Of a stretch of DNA of 64,000 nt, positions 33,972 to 42,040 are shown in pieces. The stretch spans positions 1 through 64,000 of the forward strand of contig NZ_JACVVD010000019.1 in assembly GCF_014534655.1 (NCBI RefSeq), read 5' to 3'. The notes under the pieces were generated by a model, which did no database searches, was not told where the DNA came from, and worked only from the letters and a program-made list of their open reading frames with translations. This stretch comes from Paenibacillus sedimenti (GTDB taxonomy: Bacteria > Bacillota > Bacilli > Paenibacillales > NBRC-103111). A program made the translations under genes and the position numbers. Positions within the stretch are counted from its first letter, which is position 1; every line of letters begins with the position of its first letter.

Positions 33972-35105
33972 CTATGAATACCGCGTCCACGACTTCAACA
34001 TCAGCCTTACGTCCGCTCCATCATTAATCATTTTGTTAATGTCTTCGTTGATTAGCTGGCGGGACGTGTTCCATTTTTCGTTCATATAGAAGCCGCTAAC
34101 CTGCACGGAGTCCAATTCTTTTAAATAGCGCGACCAAAGCCAATGCCGACTCATGCCGCTTTGTTCCGACAGTGTTCGGGTTATGGGCAGAGTCCGGGGC
34201 TTCTGAAAGTTCTCCGAACGCTCCAAGATGTAATGTTTGAGAAAAGCCCATGCAATCTCGGGATGCTTCGATTTCGTCGTAACGCCACTGGCACCCATAT
34301 AGATCATATTAGCCTCTACGCCACCTGGCATGTGAGGAAGTCCGACTACCCCATACTGCTCTCCGATGCCGGCCCTTTCCAAGCCGCCTGCAAACCAAGT
34401 AAAGCCGAATACGAGGGCAAAACCTTGATGCAACTCTCCCGCCTCCGACGGTTCCCCAGGTTTCCTCGTGACTTTATGTTCGCGATACATTTCGATGATC
34501 TTCCGAAACGCCTCAACTGATGCCTCGCTATCGATAGATCCCCGGGCAGTCGAACCGTCAGGTGTCAAATAACTCCCACCATTCCTCATAATAAATGGCT
34601 CATAATTCTCGATGTCAGGTCCGGTGCCAAAACCGAACTGTGTTGCTACGCCGGATGGATTGCGCAAGGTAAGCTTGGACGCTATAGCCATCATGTCGTC
34701 CCATGTCCAATCTTCAGTCGGATAAGGGATGCCGGCCGCATCGAACATCCTTTTATTATAGAGGATCAGCGGAACTGCCACATCGATTGGAAGCCCCGGC
34801 AATGTACCGTCTTTCGTTGCCACCCTCATGATGCCTGGATTCAAATCAGCTTCAAGACCAGGGGTATCCCGTACGTACGGCAATAAATCCAGGAAGACCC
34901 CTTTCTGATTAAAAATCCACCAGCCGCCTGAATCCATAATGTCAGGCGCTTCTGATTGAAATACACGCATAGATTCAAAATTATCAGCTGCCTGCTCGAT
35001 AACAATCTCTACTTTCGGATGCAAGGCTTCAAATGATTCCTTCGCCTTCAAAAGATGTTCCACATGTTCGAATTGCGTTAAATATCGTATTTGTACTTTG
35101 TTCAT
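33972..35105 (-). CDS. Family 1 solute-binding-like protein without signal peptide
   Basis: 377 residues with the fold of carbohydrate-type extracellular solute-binding proteins: FESMRVFQSEAPDIMDSGGW, LPGLPIDVAVPLILYNKRMF, and GFTWFAGGLERAG. Unlike those, it has no signal peptide or lipobox; it starts MNKVQIRYLTQFEHVEHLL. The ATG follows the sigma-fusion stop directly (TAAATG), so translation is coupled. I infer a cytoplasmic ligand sensor working with that sigma factor. A mis-assigned start is unlikely because no upstream room exists. Confidence 0.75.
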   Translation of the reverse strand: MNKVQIRYLTQFEHVEHLLKAKESFEALHPKVEIVIEQAADNFESMRVFQSEAPDIMDSGGWWIFNQKGVFLDLLPYVRDTPGLEADLNPGIMRVATKDGTLPGLPIDVAVPLILYNKRMFDAAGIPYPTEDWTWDDMMAIASKLTLRNPSGVATQFGFGTGPDIENYEPFIMRNGGSYLTPDGSTARGSIDSEASVEAFRKIIEMYREHKVTRKPGEPSEAGELHQGFALVFGFTWFAGGLERAGIGEQYGVVGLPHMPGGVEANMIYMGASGVTTKSKHPEIAWAFLKHYILERSENFQKPRTLPITRTLSEQSGMSRHWLWSRYLKELDSVQVSGFYMNEKWNTSRQLINEDINKMINDGADVRLMLKSWTRYS

Positions 35106-36878
35106 TTATTTTTCCTCCCGATCCCATGTACTTAATGCATTTTCCAAATAGCCGATTCCTGCCGTTTCAAACTCTTTCGCCTTTTCCAATAGCTTTGCGC
35201 ACTCGTTCTTAGTCTCCGGCGATAATAAAGCGGAACTTCGCATAAAAGGTACTTTATTACTCACTATCTCAAGTTCTGCAGCTGCTTGAACATAAGCTTC
35301 CGAAGCTAGCAGTACCAAGCGCATCGCTTCACCTGTTAACGGAATGGTCAACAAGAACTTAGCCGCATATCGCTTCGCTTCCGCATACACCGCAGCCAAT
35401 TGACCCATACCATAACGGTTAGGAAGGACCGTGGGACTATTCATGTACCCGATCCAGCGGTCATAGGCGGCGAGCCCTGAGGTATAAGATAAATAGACAG
35501 TCGACGGCCAATAATCGCAACCCGTACGTGCATACCGAACAGCAAAACGAAGCTGTCTTAGCGCCCTTTCTACCTTCGACTCATTCTTGACCTCAATCTT
35601 TTCATCAATCCCGGCAAGAAAACGCAAAGGGTTCTCCGCCAAGTCTTCGTATGACAGAGTTTTCCCTTCCGGCCGCATGATGTCTGTCACATACACTTCC
35701 CGCTTATTATCGTCGTATCCATAGATTAATGCCCATTCATGGACATGCGGCAATGTAGCCAACGTATCAAAATACAATACCGGTTTGCCTTTATCCACAT
35801 ACTTGCGGATGAACGGCAGGACCGCCTCCTCAATAGGCAATACGACGGGGAAACGTTCCGATGCTGCCAACAAAGGTATCGCCGCTTGCGATAATTGGCC
35901 ACAAAGTATACTTACTTTATAGCCCAACTCCTTGAACAATGTACTCAGTGTCTGACGCCAGTCGAAAATGTAAATTCCGTCAGCATATGTGGTTTTGTCA
36001 GAGATTTTAAAACGAAACGCAAATCCCGACATCCCCATTAACTCGGTCATCGTCCTCTGGTCACCCAGCGTAGCGAGCATATGTCCGATACGATCAATGA
36101 ACGTTATTAGTACTGCCGACGTTACCGGCCATTCCGTCAAGACTATTTTCCTTGCATGCATCAATTCAGCTCCTCCTTTCTCAGGCGGAAGGCCTAACAG
36201 AATACGCACGTGGGCTTGGCGGAGCTTACGTCTGGAGCGATGAAGATACGTATGTACGGACCCTGTCGTTGTTTGATACAACGCCGCGATTTCATCCGGG
36301 GACAACTGCCGAAAGAAATACGCTTCAAACATCCCGCGCTCTTTTCGGTTTAGGCAGTGAAGTAAAACTTGGATCGTCTCATACAGTTCTTTCCGCAGCA
36401 ATAACTCCTCCGGATTGTTTTCTTTATCCGCTGCCATCGCTGTTGTTCGGGTCAAATGATACAAGATGGATTCGAGATTCTCCCAATCGACATTTCTGCC
36501 GCCGACCGAATCCTGTTCATTCCATCCCCCAATCGGCCGCTCACGCCGAAACGGGCCTCCGCGTCGCAAACGCATCTTGGCCTGGTTCTGAACGATCCGA
36601 TGCAGCCAAGGCAAAAACCTGGTCGTATCCGCTAACGTTCCCACGTGGAGGAATGCTCGAATTAGCGCTTCTTGAACAACATCGTCTGCCAAATGCGGGT
36701 CGCCGGTCACATGTTCCGCCCACTGCCGGGCCCGCCCCCGGTGCGCATGAATCAACTCCCCAAACGCTTCAGTATCCCCGAGCCTTGCTCGTTCCACAAG
36801 CTCTTGGTCCCGAAGCGCCTGGTTATTTACCATCGACAGCTCGTCAATCTTCGATTGTTTGCCACGCCCTGCGCCCAT
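35106..36878 (-). CDS. ECF sigma factor fused to a BtrH/C39-peptidase-like domain
   Basis: 590 residues. Region 2 (residues about 25-100) has HLADDVVQEALIRAFLHV and FLPWLHRIVQNQAK; region 4 (about 150-215) has LSPDEIAALYQTTTGSVHTY. After residue 240 a second domain follows (ALIYGYDDNKREVYVTDIM, a papain/C39-like strand-His context as in BtrH and DUF4872 proteins), then a helical C-terminus. AAGGAGG lies 6 bases before the ATG. Most ECF factors are about 180 residues, so the 350-residue extension probably has a sensory or binding role. Confidence 0.8.
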   Translation of the reverse strand: MGAGRGKQSKIDELSMVNNQALRDQELVERARLGDTEAFGELIHAHRGRARQWAEHVTGDPHLADDVVQEALIRAFLHVGTLADTTRFLPWLHRIVQNQAKMRLRRGGPFRRERPIGGWNEQDSVGGRNVDWENLESILYHLTRTTAMAADKENNPEELLLRKELYETIQVLLHCLNRKERGMFEAYFFRQLSPDEIAALYQTTTGSVHTYLHRSRRKLRQAHVRILLGLPPEKGGAELMHARKIVLTEWPVTSAVLITFIDRIGHMLATLGDQRTMTELMGMSGFAFRFKISDKTTYADGIYIFDWRQTLSTLFKELGYKVSILCGQLSQAAIPLLAASERFPVVLPIEEAVLPFIRKYVDKGKPVLYFDTLATLPHVHEWALIYGYDDNKREVYVTDIMRPEGKTLSYEDLAENPLRFLAGIDEKIEVKNESKVERALRQLRFAVRYARTGCDYWPSTVYLSYTSGLAAYDRWIGYMNSPTVLPNRYGMGQLAAVYAEAKRYAAKFLLTIPLTGEAMRLVLLASEAYVQAAAELEIVSNKVPFMRSSALLSPETKNECAKLLEKAKEFETAGIGYLENALSTWDREEK

Positions 36879-37031
36879 GCCTGCCCTCCTTGATATTTAG
36901 GTCTTCCATAAGAGTAGATGCCATTCCATGCCAGTTACTTAACAAAACTGCACAAAAAAATGATGGCATCCATGTATTCTAAATAAATACCTCAATTTTA
37001 CCATGTATAGGAAATATGTAGTCCACATTTT

Positions 37032-37126
37032 TAAAGTTGAACTGTTCGTAAATACAACAAGCTACCGTGTTTATCACCGGTAGCCTACTTGATCTTTGTT
37101 ATTGAACTATCCTAGTTTTGGATAAC
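37032..37126. repeat. Array element R26 (last recognised)
   Basis: Left core AAGTTGAACTGTTCGTAAAT (37034-37053), hairpin AGGCTACCGG/CCGGTAGCC-type arms (37060-37085), right core TTGAACTATCCTAGTTTTGG (37101-37120). It is 95 bp long. No further copies were recognised to the right. Confidence 0.6.
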
Positions 37127-37134
37127 TATTGCCT

Positions 37135-37845
37135 CTATTGAACCTTTACACCCTTAATCAGAAGCCAGAAAGCTAATGATAGCTCACCAATCACACCAGG
37201 TATGGCTACAACCAGTAGGAATATCGTTTTGTAGTCGGCGTAGTTGGGTAGAAGAAAATGTGCGATACTATCTATTAGATATCCAGCAGATGCAAGGATC
37301 AAGAAGATCCCGATTATTCTTGGAATGTAGCCTCCTGACTTGATGATTAAATAACCAAGGACCAATAAATGAAATCCAAAAAATACTAATCCAATAAGCC
37401 ATCCATTGTTAAATGCATGGATCAGTAACATCAGCTGAGCGTGTAACTGATCTGTTGTGAATACCGTCAAGTATTTAGCGCCGCTTAAAAGTTGCAGAAC
37501 ATTCAAAAAATTATACAAGGCGATTCCAAAAATTGCAGTGTATACCAATCTAAACCACGCCGCGAGCATTGCAAGATTCTTATTAACGGGTCTGAGTAGA
37601 ACATACAGCGCCCAAGCTACCAGCACATCAAGAATTAGCACGATGATAAAGCTAGTAAATCCACTCCGAAATAACATCTCATTGGTGATGATGTTAGTAG
37701 CAGTTGTTGCTGCATCATCCGGTATAATAAGACCTTCAAGAACAGAAAAATTGGAAAACATAGCAAGTATAGCCATAAGTAGAAGCCCGAACCCCGCGAC
37801 TCTCGAATAATAAAGTGGTGAAGCTTCGGTGATACGGTTTGTCAT
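37135..37845 (-). CDS. DUF4386-family membrane protein
   Basis: 236 residues with six hydrophobic segments and the DUF4386 plan (SRVAGFGLLLMAILAMFSNF at the start, FFGFHLLVLGYLI in the middle). Function unknown. GGAGGGG precedes the ATG. Third gene of the XRE operon, 12 bases after the regulator; its stop lies next to element R26. Confidence 0.82.
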   Translation of the reverse strand: MTNRITEASPLYYSRVAGFGLLLMAILAMFSNFSVLEGLIIPDDAATTATNIITNEMLFRSGFTSFIIVLILDVLVAWALYVLLRPVNKNLAMLAAWFRLVYTAIFGIALYNFLNVLQLLSGAKYLTVFTTDQLHAQLMLLIHAFNNGWLIGLVFFGFHLLVLGYLIIKSGGYIPRIIGIFLILASAGYLIDSIAHFLLPNYADYKTIFLLVVAIPGVIGELSLAFWLLIKGVKVQ

Positions 37846-37857
37846 TTCTAACCCCTC

Positions 37858-38067
37858 CTAATTATCCTCAAAAGAGAATACATCTTCCAACGTTAAGCCA
37901 AAGACGCGAGCAATACGAAAAGCCAATTCCAGAGATGGGGAGTAATTTCCTTTCTCGATGGCAACGATGGTTTGTCGGGTCACCCCCACTTTATCTGCTA
38001 ATTGTTGTTGGGTCATTTCATCATGGTTAAAGCGTAAGGTCCGAATGTTGTTGCTAATATTTGCCAT
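37858..38067 (-). CDS. XRE-family HTH regulator (YgzD/YozG-like)
   Basis: 69 residues, a single Cro/C1 helix-turn-helix (QQQLADKVGVTRQTIVAIEK) with the FSLxLEDVF-type tail. Small regulators of this type sit beside DUF2178-like membrane proteins in Bacillota. GGAGAGGAG overlaps the end of the upstream gene. It probably acts on the inverted repeat at 38574-38603. Confidence 0.9.
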   Translation of the reverse strand: MANISNNIRTLRFNHDEMTQQQLADKVGVTRQTIVAIEKGNYSPSLELAFRIARVFGLTLEDVFSFEDN

Positions 38068-38076
38068 TTGCCCATC

Positions 38077-38523
38077 TTAGACTCCTCTCCGATAAAGATA
38101 TAACTGTGTGATGTTTCCAACCACCTCTGATAATAACCCTGAACTAATAAGTATAATGAACATGACATAGGGTGGTTGATCCATGACCAGCGGTATCATG
38201 GATAGAAGAAAACCAATGATAAATACATAATGAGAATTTCTCGTGGATTTCAATTCAATTAATCGGTCTAGCTCATCCGTAATTAATGGTACTTTTTCTT
38301 TCGTTACAATGGTATTGATGATACTGAATACGATATGAATGATGATTTTTGCTAAAATCGACACTGGGATTAAGATTAAGATGAAGGCTCCCCAGAAGCT
38401 GAAATCATTCGATGAATGAAAGCTCCCTTCTTGGAACTTTTGAAACACATACATACTATAGATAGAAAAAATGAGTACGCTGGTAATTAAAGATACGATG
38501 TTTCTTTTTTCTTGAAAGGACAT
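38077..38523 (-). CDS. Membrane protein partner of the XRE regulator
   Basis: 148 residues with four hydrophobic segments and a central acidic loop (ITDELDRLIELKSTRNSHYV), as in DUF2178-type proteins encoded beside YgzD-like regulators. The ATG at 38523 is preceded by GGAGAGGTGAAT; the extra 25 residues of the longer frame overlap the promoter and are not coding. First gene of the operon. Confidence 0.75.
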   Translation of the reverse strand: MSFQEKRNIVSLITSVLIFSIYSMYVFQKFQEGSFHSSNDFSFWGAFILILIPVSILAKIIIHIVFSIINTIVTKEKVPLITDELDRLIELKSTRNSHYVFIIGFLLSMIPLVMDQPPYVMFIILISSGLLSEVVGNITQLYLYRRGV

Positions 38524-38573
38524 ATTCACCTCTCCTTTTCTGTTAATATATATAAATAAGTAAAGTATTATGT

Positions 38574-38606
38574 ACACAGTGTATAATTTACTATACATTG
38601 TGTCAA
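38574..38606 (-). promoter_or_regulatory. Promoter and inverted repeat of the XRE operon
   Basis: On the minus strand TTGACA (38601-38606), 17 bases, then TACACT (38578-38583). An inverted repeat with ACACA.TGTATA and TATACA.TGTGT arms (38574-38603) overlaps both boxes, suggesting repression by the operon's own HTH protein. Confidence 0.65.
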
Positions 38607-38688
38607 GTTATTTATACAAATGAATCAAAAATAGACAAGCGAATGAAATACGGGGATTCCATTTCAGGTTCCTATCTTAAATAACGAG

Positions 38689-38737
38689 AAAAATCACCCT
38701 CTACTGTGCCGTATAGGTCACAGAAGAGGGTGATTTT
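38689..38737. terminator. Strong hairpin, probable bidirectional terminator
   Basis: AAAATCACCCTCT and AGAGGGTGATTTT arms. Confidence 0.6.
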
Positions 38738-38970
38738 GCCGGTTCCCCACCAGGTAAGAAAAAGGGACATAAAAGTCCCCGCTCCCATTGTGAGGGGGAT
38801 TGATTTTCTATCCGTATTTCCGTGAAGCCGGTAACCTAAGCCCCAAAGTACTCTCCGTTTAATCCGTCATAATGTTTATTACTGACATTCTGATTGTATT
38901 GTTCAAAGCTTCCATATATCCCTCGAAAAGTAGTTGCCGGCATTGCTATCAAACCTTATAGTTATAATTT

Positions 38971-39036
38971 CTACATGTTCTTGTCCCGAAACGGCAAAGG
39001 ATATAAGTTCTTGTCATCCGAAAAGAACTTATATCC
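38971..39036. repeat. GTTCTTGTC palindromes
   Basis: ACATGTTCTTGTCCCG (38973-38988) and AAGGATATAAGTTCTTGTC with complement GAACTTATATCC (38997-39036). The arms match those at 24855-24902. Confidence 0.7.
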
Positions 39037-39109
39037 ATAAAATAATAATGGTATTATCGTATTTACCGTCAGAAAGGATTTTGTCTTTTTTTAATACGCC
39101 TTATTTGCA

Positions 39110-39316
39110 TCATGAACGCCGCTTCCGGCGAGTCAGCCAAACTGCCGTAACGGCACCCGCAATGGGCATTACCATGGATAATGTCCCGATGAATGCAATG
39201 GGGACACTTTCCAACATGCGCAACGCCGTTCTTACAATCAGCTCGAACAAAATAAATCCCCCAAGAAATCCCCCGATAATGGCAAGCACGGTTTGGCCTA
39301 TCGTTTTCATTTTCAC
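39110..39316 (-). CDS. Small membrane protein (68 aa)
   Basis: Two hydrophobic segments (AIIGGFLGGFILFELIV and AFIGTLSMVMPIAGAVTAVW) and a basic end RRKRRS. GTG start with AAGGAG 5 bases upstream (ATG two codons later is possible). Third gene of the multicopper oxidase operon, 24 bases after it; role unknown. Confidence 0.7.
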   Translation of the reverse strand: MKMKTIGQTVLAIIGGFLGGFILFELIVRTALRMLESVPIAFIGTLSMVMPIAGAVTAVWLTRRKRRS

Positions 39317-39340
39317 GCATTCTCCTTTTTAAATGATATG

Positions 39341-40786
39341 TTAATCCGGGATATTTCCGGACTTGCTTCCGACCCGGTAAGGTGTCGAAACTCCTTCATA
39401 ATTGACCATCATCGTCATCCCTGCGGCAGCGTGACCCAGATTGTGACAATGCTCCATCCATAAGCCGGGGTTATTCGCATGAAAGGCAATTTCATACTCA
39501 TCCCCTTTGAAAAGCAATATGCTGTCAGCATAAATCGGGCTGCCTCTAAGCGGCTCTCCGTTTTTCGTCAATACTTTAAACAGATGTCCGTGTAAATGCA
39601 TCGGATGCTCAGATCCTAATTCGTGTTTGAGCCGTATTTTGATCCATTCTCCCTCCTTTACCATGAACGTTGGAATATGATGGCCGCTTTTGCCATTAAT
39701 GGTTACCGGACCAAGCACCATATCGTAAACCCGATCAAATTTCATTTGAGGCGATATTCCATCGTCCTTAGGCGTGCCGTAGGCGATAAAATCAAACGAT
39801 TTTGCGTCTTTATTCACATTCTCCGGCACCTTGCCTTCTCCAAGTGCAATGCTCCAATTTTCTTCCGTCTTACTGTACACTCTTACCTGCCCGCTGTCCG
39901 GCATCGTAAACAGCAAATCATACCGTTGCCCGCCTCCGATTGGAATCCATTCGCCGCGTATCAAGCCTGGCCCGTTCAAATCCTGTCCATCGATCGATAT
40001 AACTTTATAATCGGCTCCTGCCACACCCATCCACTGAACGAGATTATTAGCGTTGATCAGCCGCAGACGTACGGTTTCCCCCGGACTGGCGCTTAACTTG
40101 AGACCACCTGCAGCACCATTGGTTAACTTGTGCTTGTCGTTTAGCTCTTGTAGGGTCACGGCATAATCCCGGTCATAGCGGAACGCTTCCTTCTTCGGCT
40201 CGACGATTAACCGTCCGATAAGTCCCATCGTCGCCTGCTGGGAGCTTTGCTGATGGGAATGATACCAATACGTACCCGGATGAGCGGCGACAAATTCATA
40301 AGTAAATTGTTCACCCGGCCATACGGCATTCTGGGTCACACCCGGTACTCCATCCTGCGAACAAGGAAGGACGACGCCGTGCCAGTGAATTGTTACTCCC
40401 TTATCGATGTTTTCATTGATTAAATTCACGACGACGCGATCCCCTTCCTGAACCCGGAGCTCCGGTCCAGGCGTGGAGCCGTTGTAGGTCCATGCTTCGC
40501 TCTTTTTTCCGTTGTTCAGTACAAGCGGGGTTTTGGCTGCCTTCAGCTGAAACGTCCGCACAGGCCCGCTTGACGGCTGCGCCGTCATATCCGCGCAGGA
40601 TATTGTGTTTGCCGCGGCAGTCCCATGATCGCTATGGCTTTCATGTGAGTGATTCGCAGATCCCATGTCGATCTCGCTTGGAATCTTCCCTTTAATCGAG
40701 CCGCCGCAGGCTGTGGCTAACAAGCAAATCAGCAGCAATAACGACAACGGGAACATACGCTTAAAACGATTATTGAATGGTTTCAA
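39341..40786 (-). CDS. Multicopper oxidase (lipoprotein)
   Basis: 481 residues with all four copper-binding segments: TIHWHGVVLP, GTYWYHSHQQ, HPMHLHGHLF and the type 1 site HCHNLGHAAAGM. A lipobox (LLATACGG) anchors it outside the membrane. It oxidises Cu(I), Mn(II) or phenols with O2. The TTG start overlaps the stop of the upstream DUF6220 gene (TTGA), indicating coupled translation. The adjacent two-component system suggests copper or oxidative control. Confidence 0.92.
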   Translation of the reverse strand: MKPFNNRFKRMFPLSLLLLICLLATACGGSIKGKIPSEIDMGSANHSHESHSDHGTAAANTISCADMTAQPSSGPVRTFQLKAAKTPLVLNNGKKSEAWTYNGSTPGPELRVQEGDRVVVNLINENIDKGVTIHWHGVVLPCSQDGVPGVTQNAVWPGEQFTYEFVAAHPGTYWYHSHQQSSQQATMGLIGRLIVEPKKEAFRYDRDYAVTLQELNDKHKLTNGAAGGLKLSASPGETVRLRLINANNLVQWMGVAGADYKVISIDGQDLNGPGLIRGEWIPIGGGQRYDLLFTMPDSGQVRVYSKTEENWSIALGEGKVPENVNKDAKSFDFIAYGTPKDDGISPQMKFDRVYDMVLGPVTINGKSGHHIPTFMVKEGEWIKIRLKHELGSEHPMHLHGHLFKVLTKNGEPLRGSPIYADSILLFKGDEYEIAFHANNPGLWMEHCHNLGHAAAGMTMMVNYEGVSTPYRVGSKSGNIPD

Positions 40787-41187
40787 TTTACTTCTTCCTT
40801 TCCCAAGCCAGAGTAGACACGTGCTGCGCGCCTGGCAACCTTAAAGGAGAGCCAGAACAGAACTAAGGCGATCACCGGGTGAAACGCCCCCGCTCCAGGC
40901 AGATTGGCCGTAAAGTATTGGGCAAAGATCAGTACGAATAAGACAGACGTCTGCCATCGCAGCGCTCTTGGTAAACGGCCGGTAAAGGCAAATATAAGCA
41001 TCAAGATTGGCAAAAACTCAAACAAATGCACAAAAGCGACATGACTGCTCCACTGGCCCGCATCACTAAAGATTGCCATGCCTGCAATGAAAGTCTGTAT
41101 GATCATGCAAGCAACCAGCAGCCACGAAAGGCCTAGAAAAATAAAACCCGAGAATTTGCCCACTTGGTTTGATCGGAAATCTGTCAT
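40783..41187 (-). CDS. DUF6220-like membrane protein
   Basis: 134 residues with four hydrophobic segments, FIAGMAIFSDAGQWSSHVAF (a His-containing helix) and FTANLPGAGAFHPVIAL near the end. Family of unknown function, heme-less. The ATG at 41187 has AAGGATG 7 bases upstream; the longer frame runs antisense to the divergent regulator gene and is not real. Overlaps the oxidase start. Confidence 0.8.
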   Translation of the reverse strand: MTDFRSNQVGKFSGFIFLGLSWLLVACMIIQTFIAGMAIFSDAGQWSSHVAFVHLFEFLPILMLIFAFTGRLPRALRWQTSVLFVLIFAQYFTANLPGAGAFHPVIALVLFWLSFKVARRAARVYSGLGKEEVN

Positions 41188-41353
41188 ATGAATCATCCTT
41201 ATCCTTTGGTTTTTAACAACTAAGACCATACTAACAATAAGATGTTGTGAACTTGTGATGATCCGTTGCGATTCCCGTGAATTTTTCCAAATGGCCATAA
41301 CAAGCAAGTATAATGAATGTAAAGAAACTGCTAAACCAAGGTAGGTGAAGAAG

Positions 41354-42040
41354 ATGCAGCAAACATTGCTGCTGGTGGATGATGAGGAAAAGGTACTGGA
41401 GTTCATGGTGCCTTTCTTACGGCAGGAAGGATACGAGATCGTTACCGCTAAAACAGGTAAAGAAGCTTTGCGGAAAGCTGCCGAGTTCAAACCGTCACTC
41501 ATCGTGCTCGACTGGATGCTGCCGGAGATGAGCGGCCTCGACGTCTGCAGGGAGCTGCGCAAAATTAGCCGCGTGGGTATCATCATGGTAACGGCCAGAG
41601 CCGAAGAAACCGACAAGATCATCGGGCTTGAAGTTGGCGCCGACGATTACCTGGCTAAACCTTTTTCAATGCGGGAGCTCGTGGCCCGGATCCGTTCCCT
41701 GCTGCGACGGATGGAAGGAAGCGAGCCCGCTTCGCAAACGCTCGAACGCGGCGAGCTGTCCATTTCGGAAGTGCAATGCCGCGTGTGGAAACAAGGAGAA
41801 GAACTTCAACTGACGCCCACGGAGTTCAAAATGCTGCTCACTTTGGCCGCCAAACCGGGGATTGTCTACAGCAGACTTCAGCTGCTGCAAGCAGCGCTGG
41901 AGGACGACATCTTGAATGACGAGCGAACAGTAGACGCCCATATCAGCAAGATTCGAAAAAAAATCGAAGATAATCCGGCAAGCCCGGTCTTTATCCAAAC
42001 CGTCTACGGATTCGGCTACCGTTTCGGAGACAGGTTATGA
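41354..42040 (+). CDS. OmpR/PhoB-type response regulator
   Basis: 228 residues: receiver with acidic pair LLLVDDEE, phospho-Asp in LIVLDWMLPEMSG, conserved Lys in DYLAKPF; C-terminal winged helix with ERTVDAHISKIRKKIE. The ATG at 41354 was chosen; a GTG three codons earlier is the ORF start. Overlaps the kinase by 4 bases. Divergent from the multicopper oxidase operon, a likely target. Confidence 0.92.
   Translation: MQQTLLLVDDEEKVLEFMVPFLRQEGYEIVTAKTGKEALRKAAEFKPSLIVLDWMLPEMSGLDVCRELRKISRVGIIMVTARAEETDKIIGLEVGADDYLAKPFSMRELVARIRSLLRRMEGSEPASQTLERGELSISEVQCRVWKQGEELQLTPTEFKMLLTLAAKPGIVYSRLQLLQAALEDDILNDERTVDAHISKIRKKIEDNPASPVFIQTVYGFGYRFGDRL

Larger units (their letters stand above)
38524..39109. 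other. Intergenic region
   Basis: Contains the promoter/operator of the XRE operon, a strong hairpin (38689-38737), a GGGGACTTTTATG hairpin (38765-38810), and GTTCTTGTC palindromes (38971-39036). A weak core-like TACTCTCCGTTTAATCC lies at 38851-38867. No gene was recognised. Confidence 0.5.

Noticed and set aside
41188-41622. N-terminal extension of the DUF6220 protein
   Set aside because: It is antisense to the response-regulator receiver domain; the supported start is at 41187.
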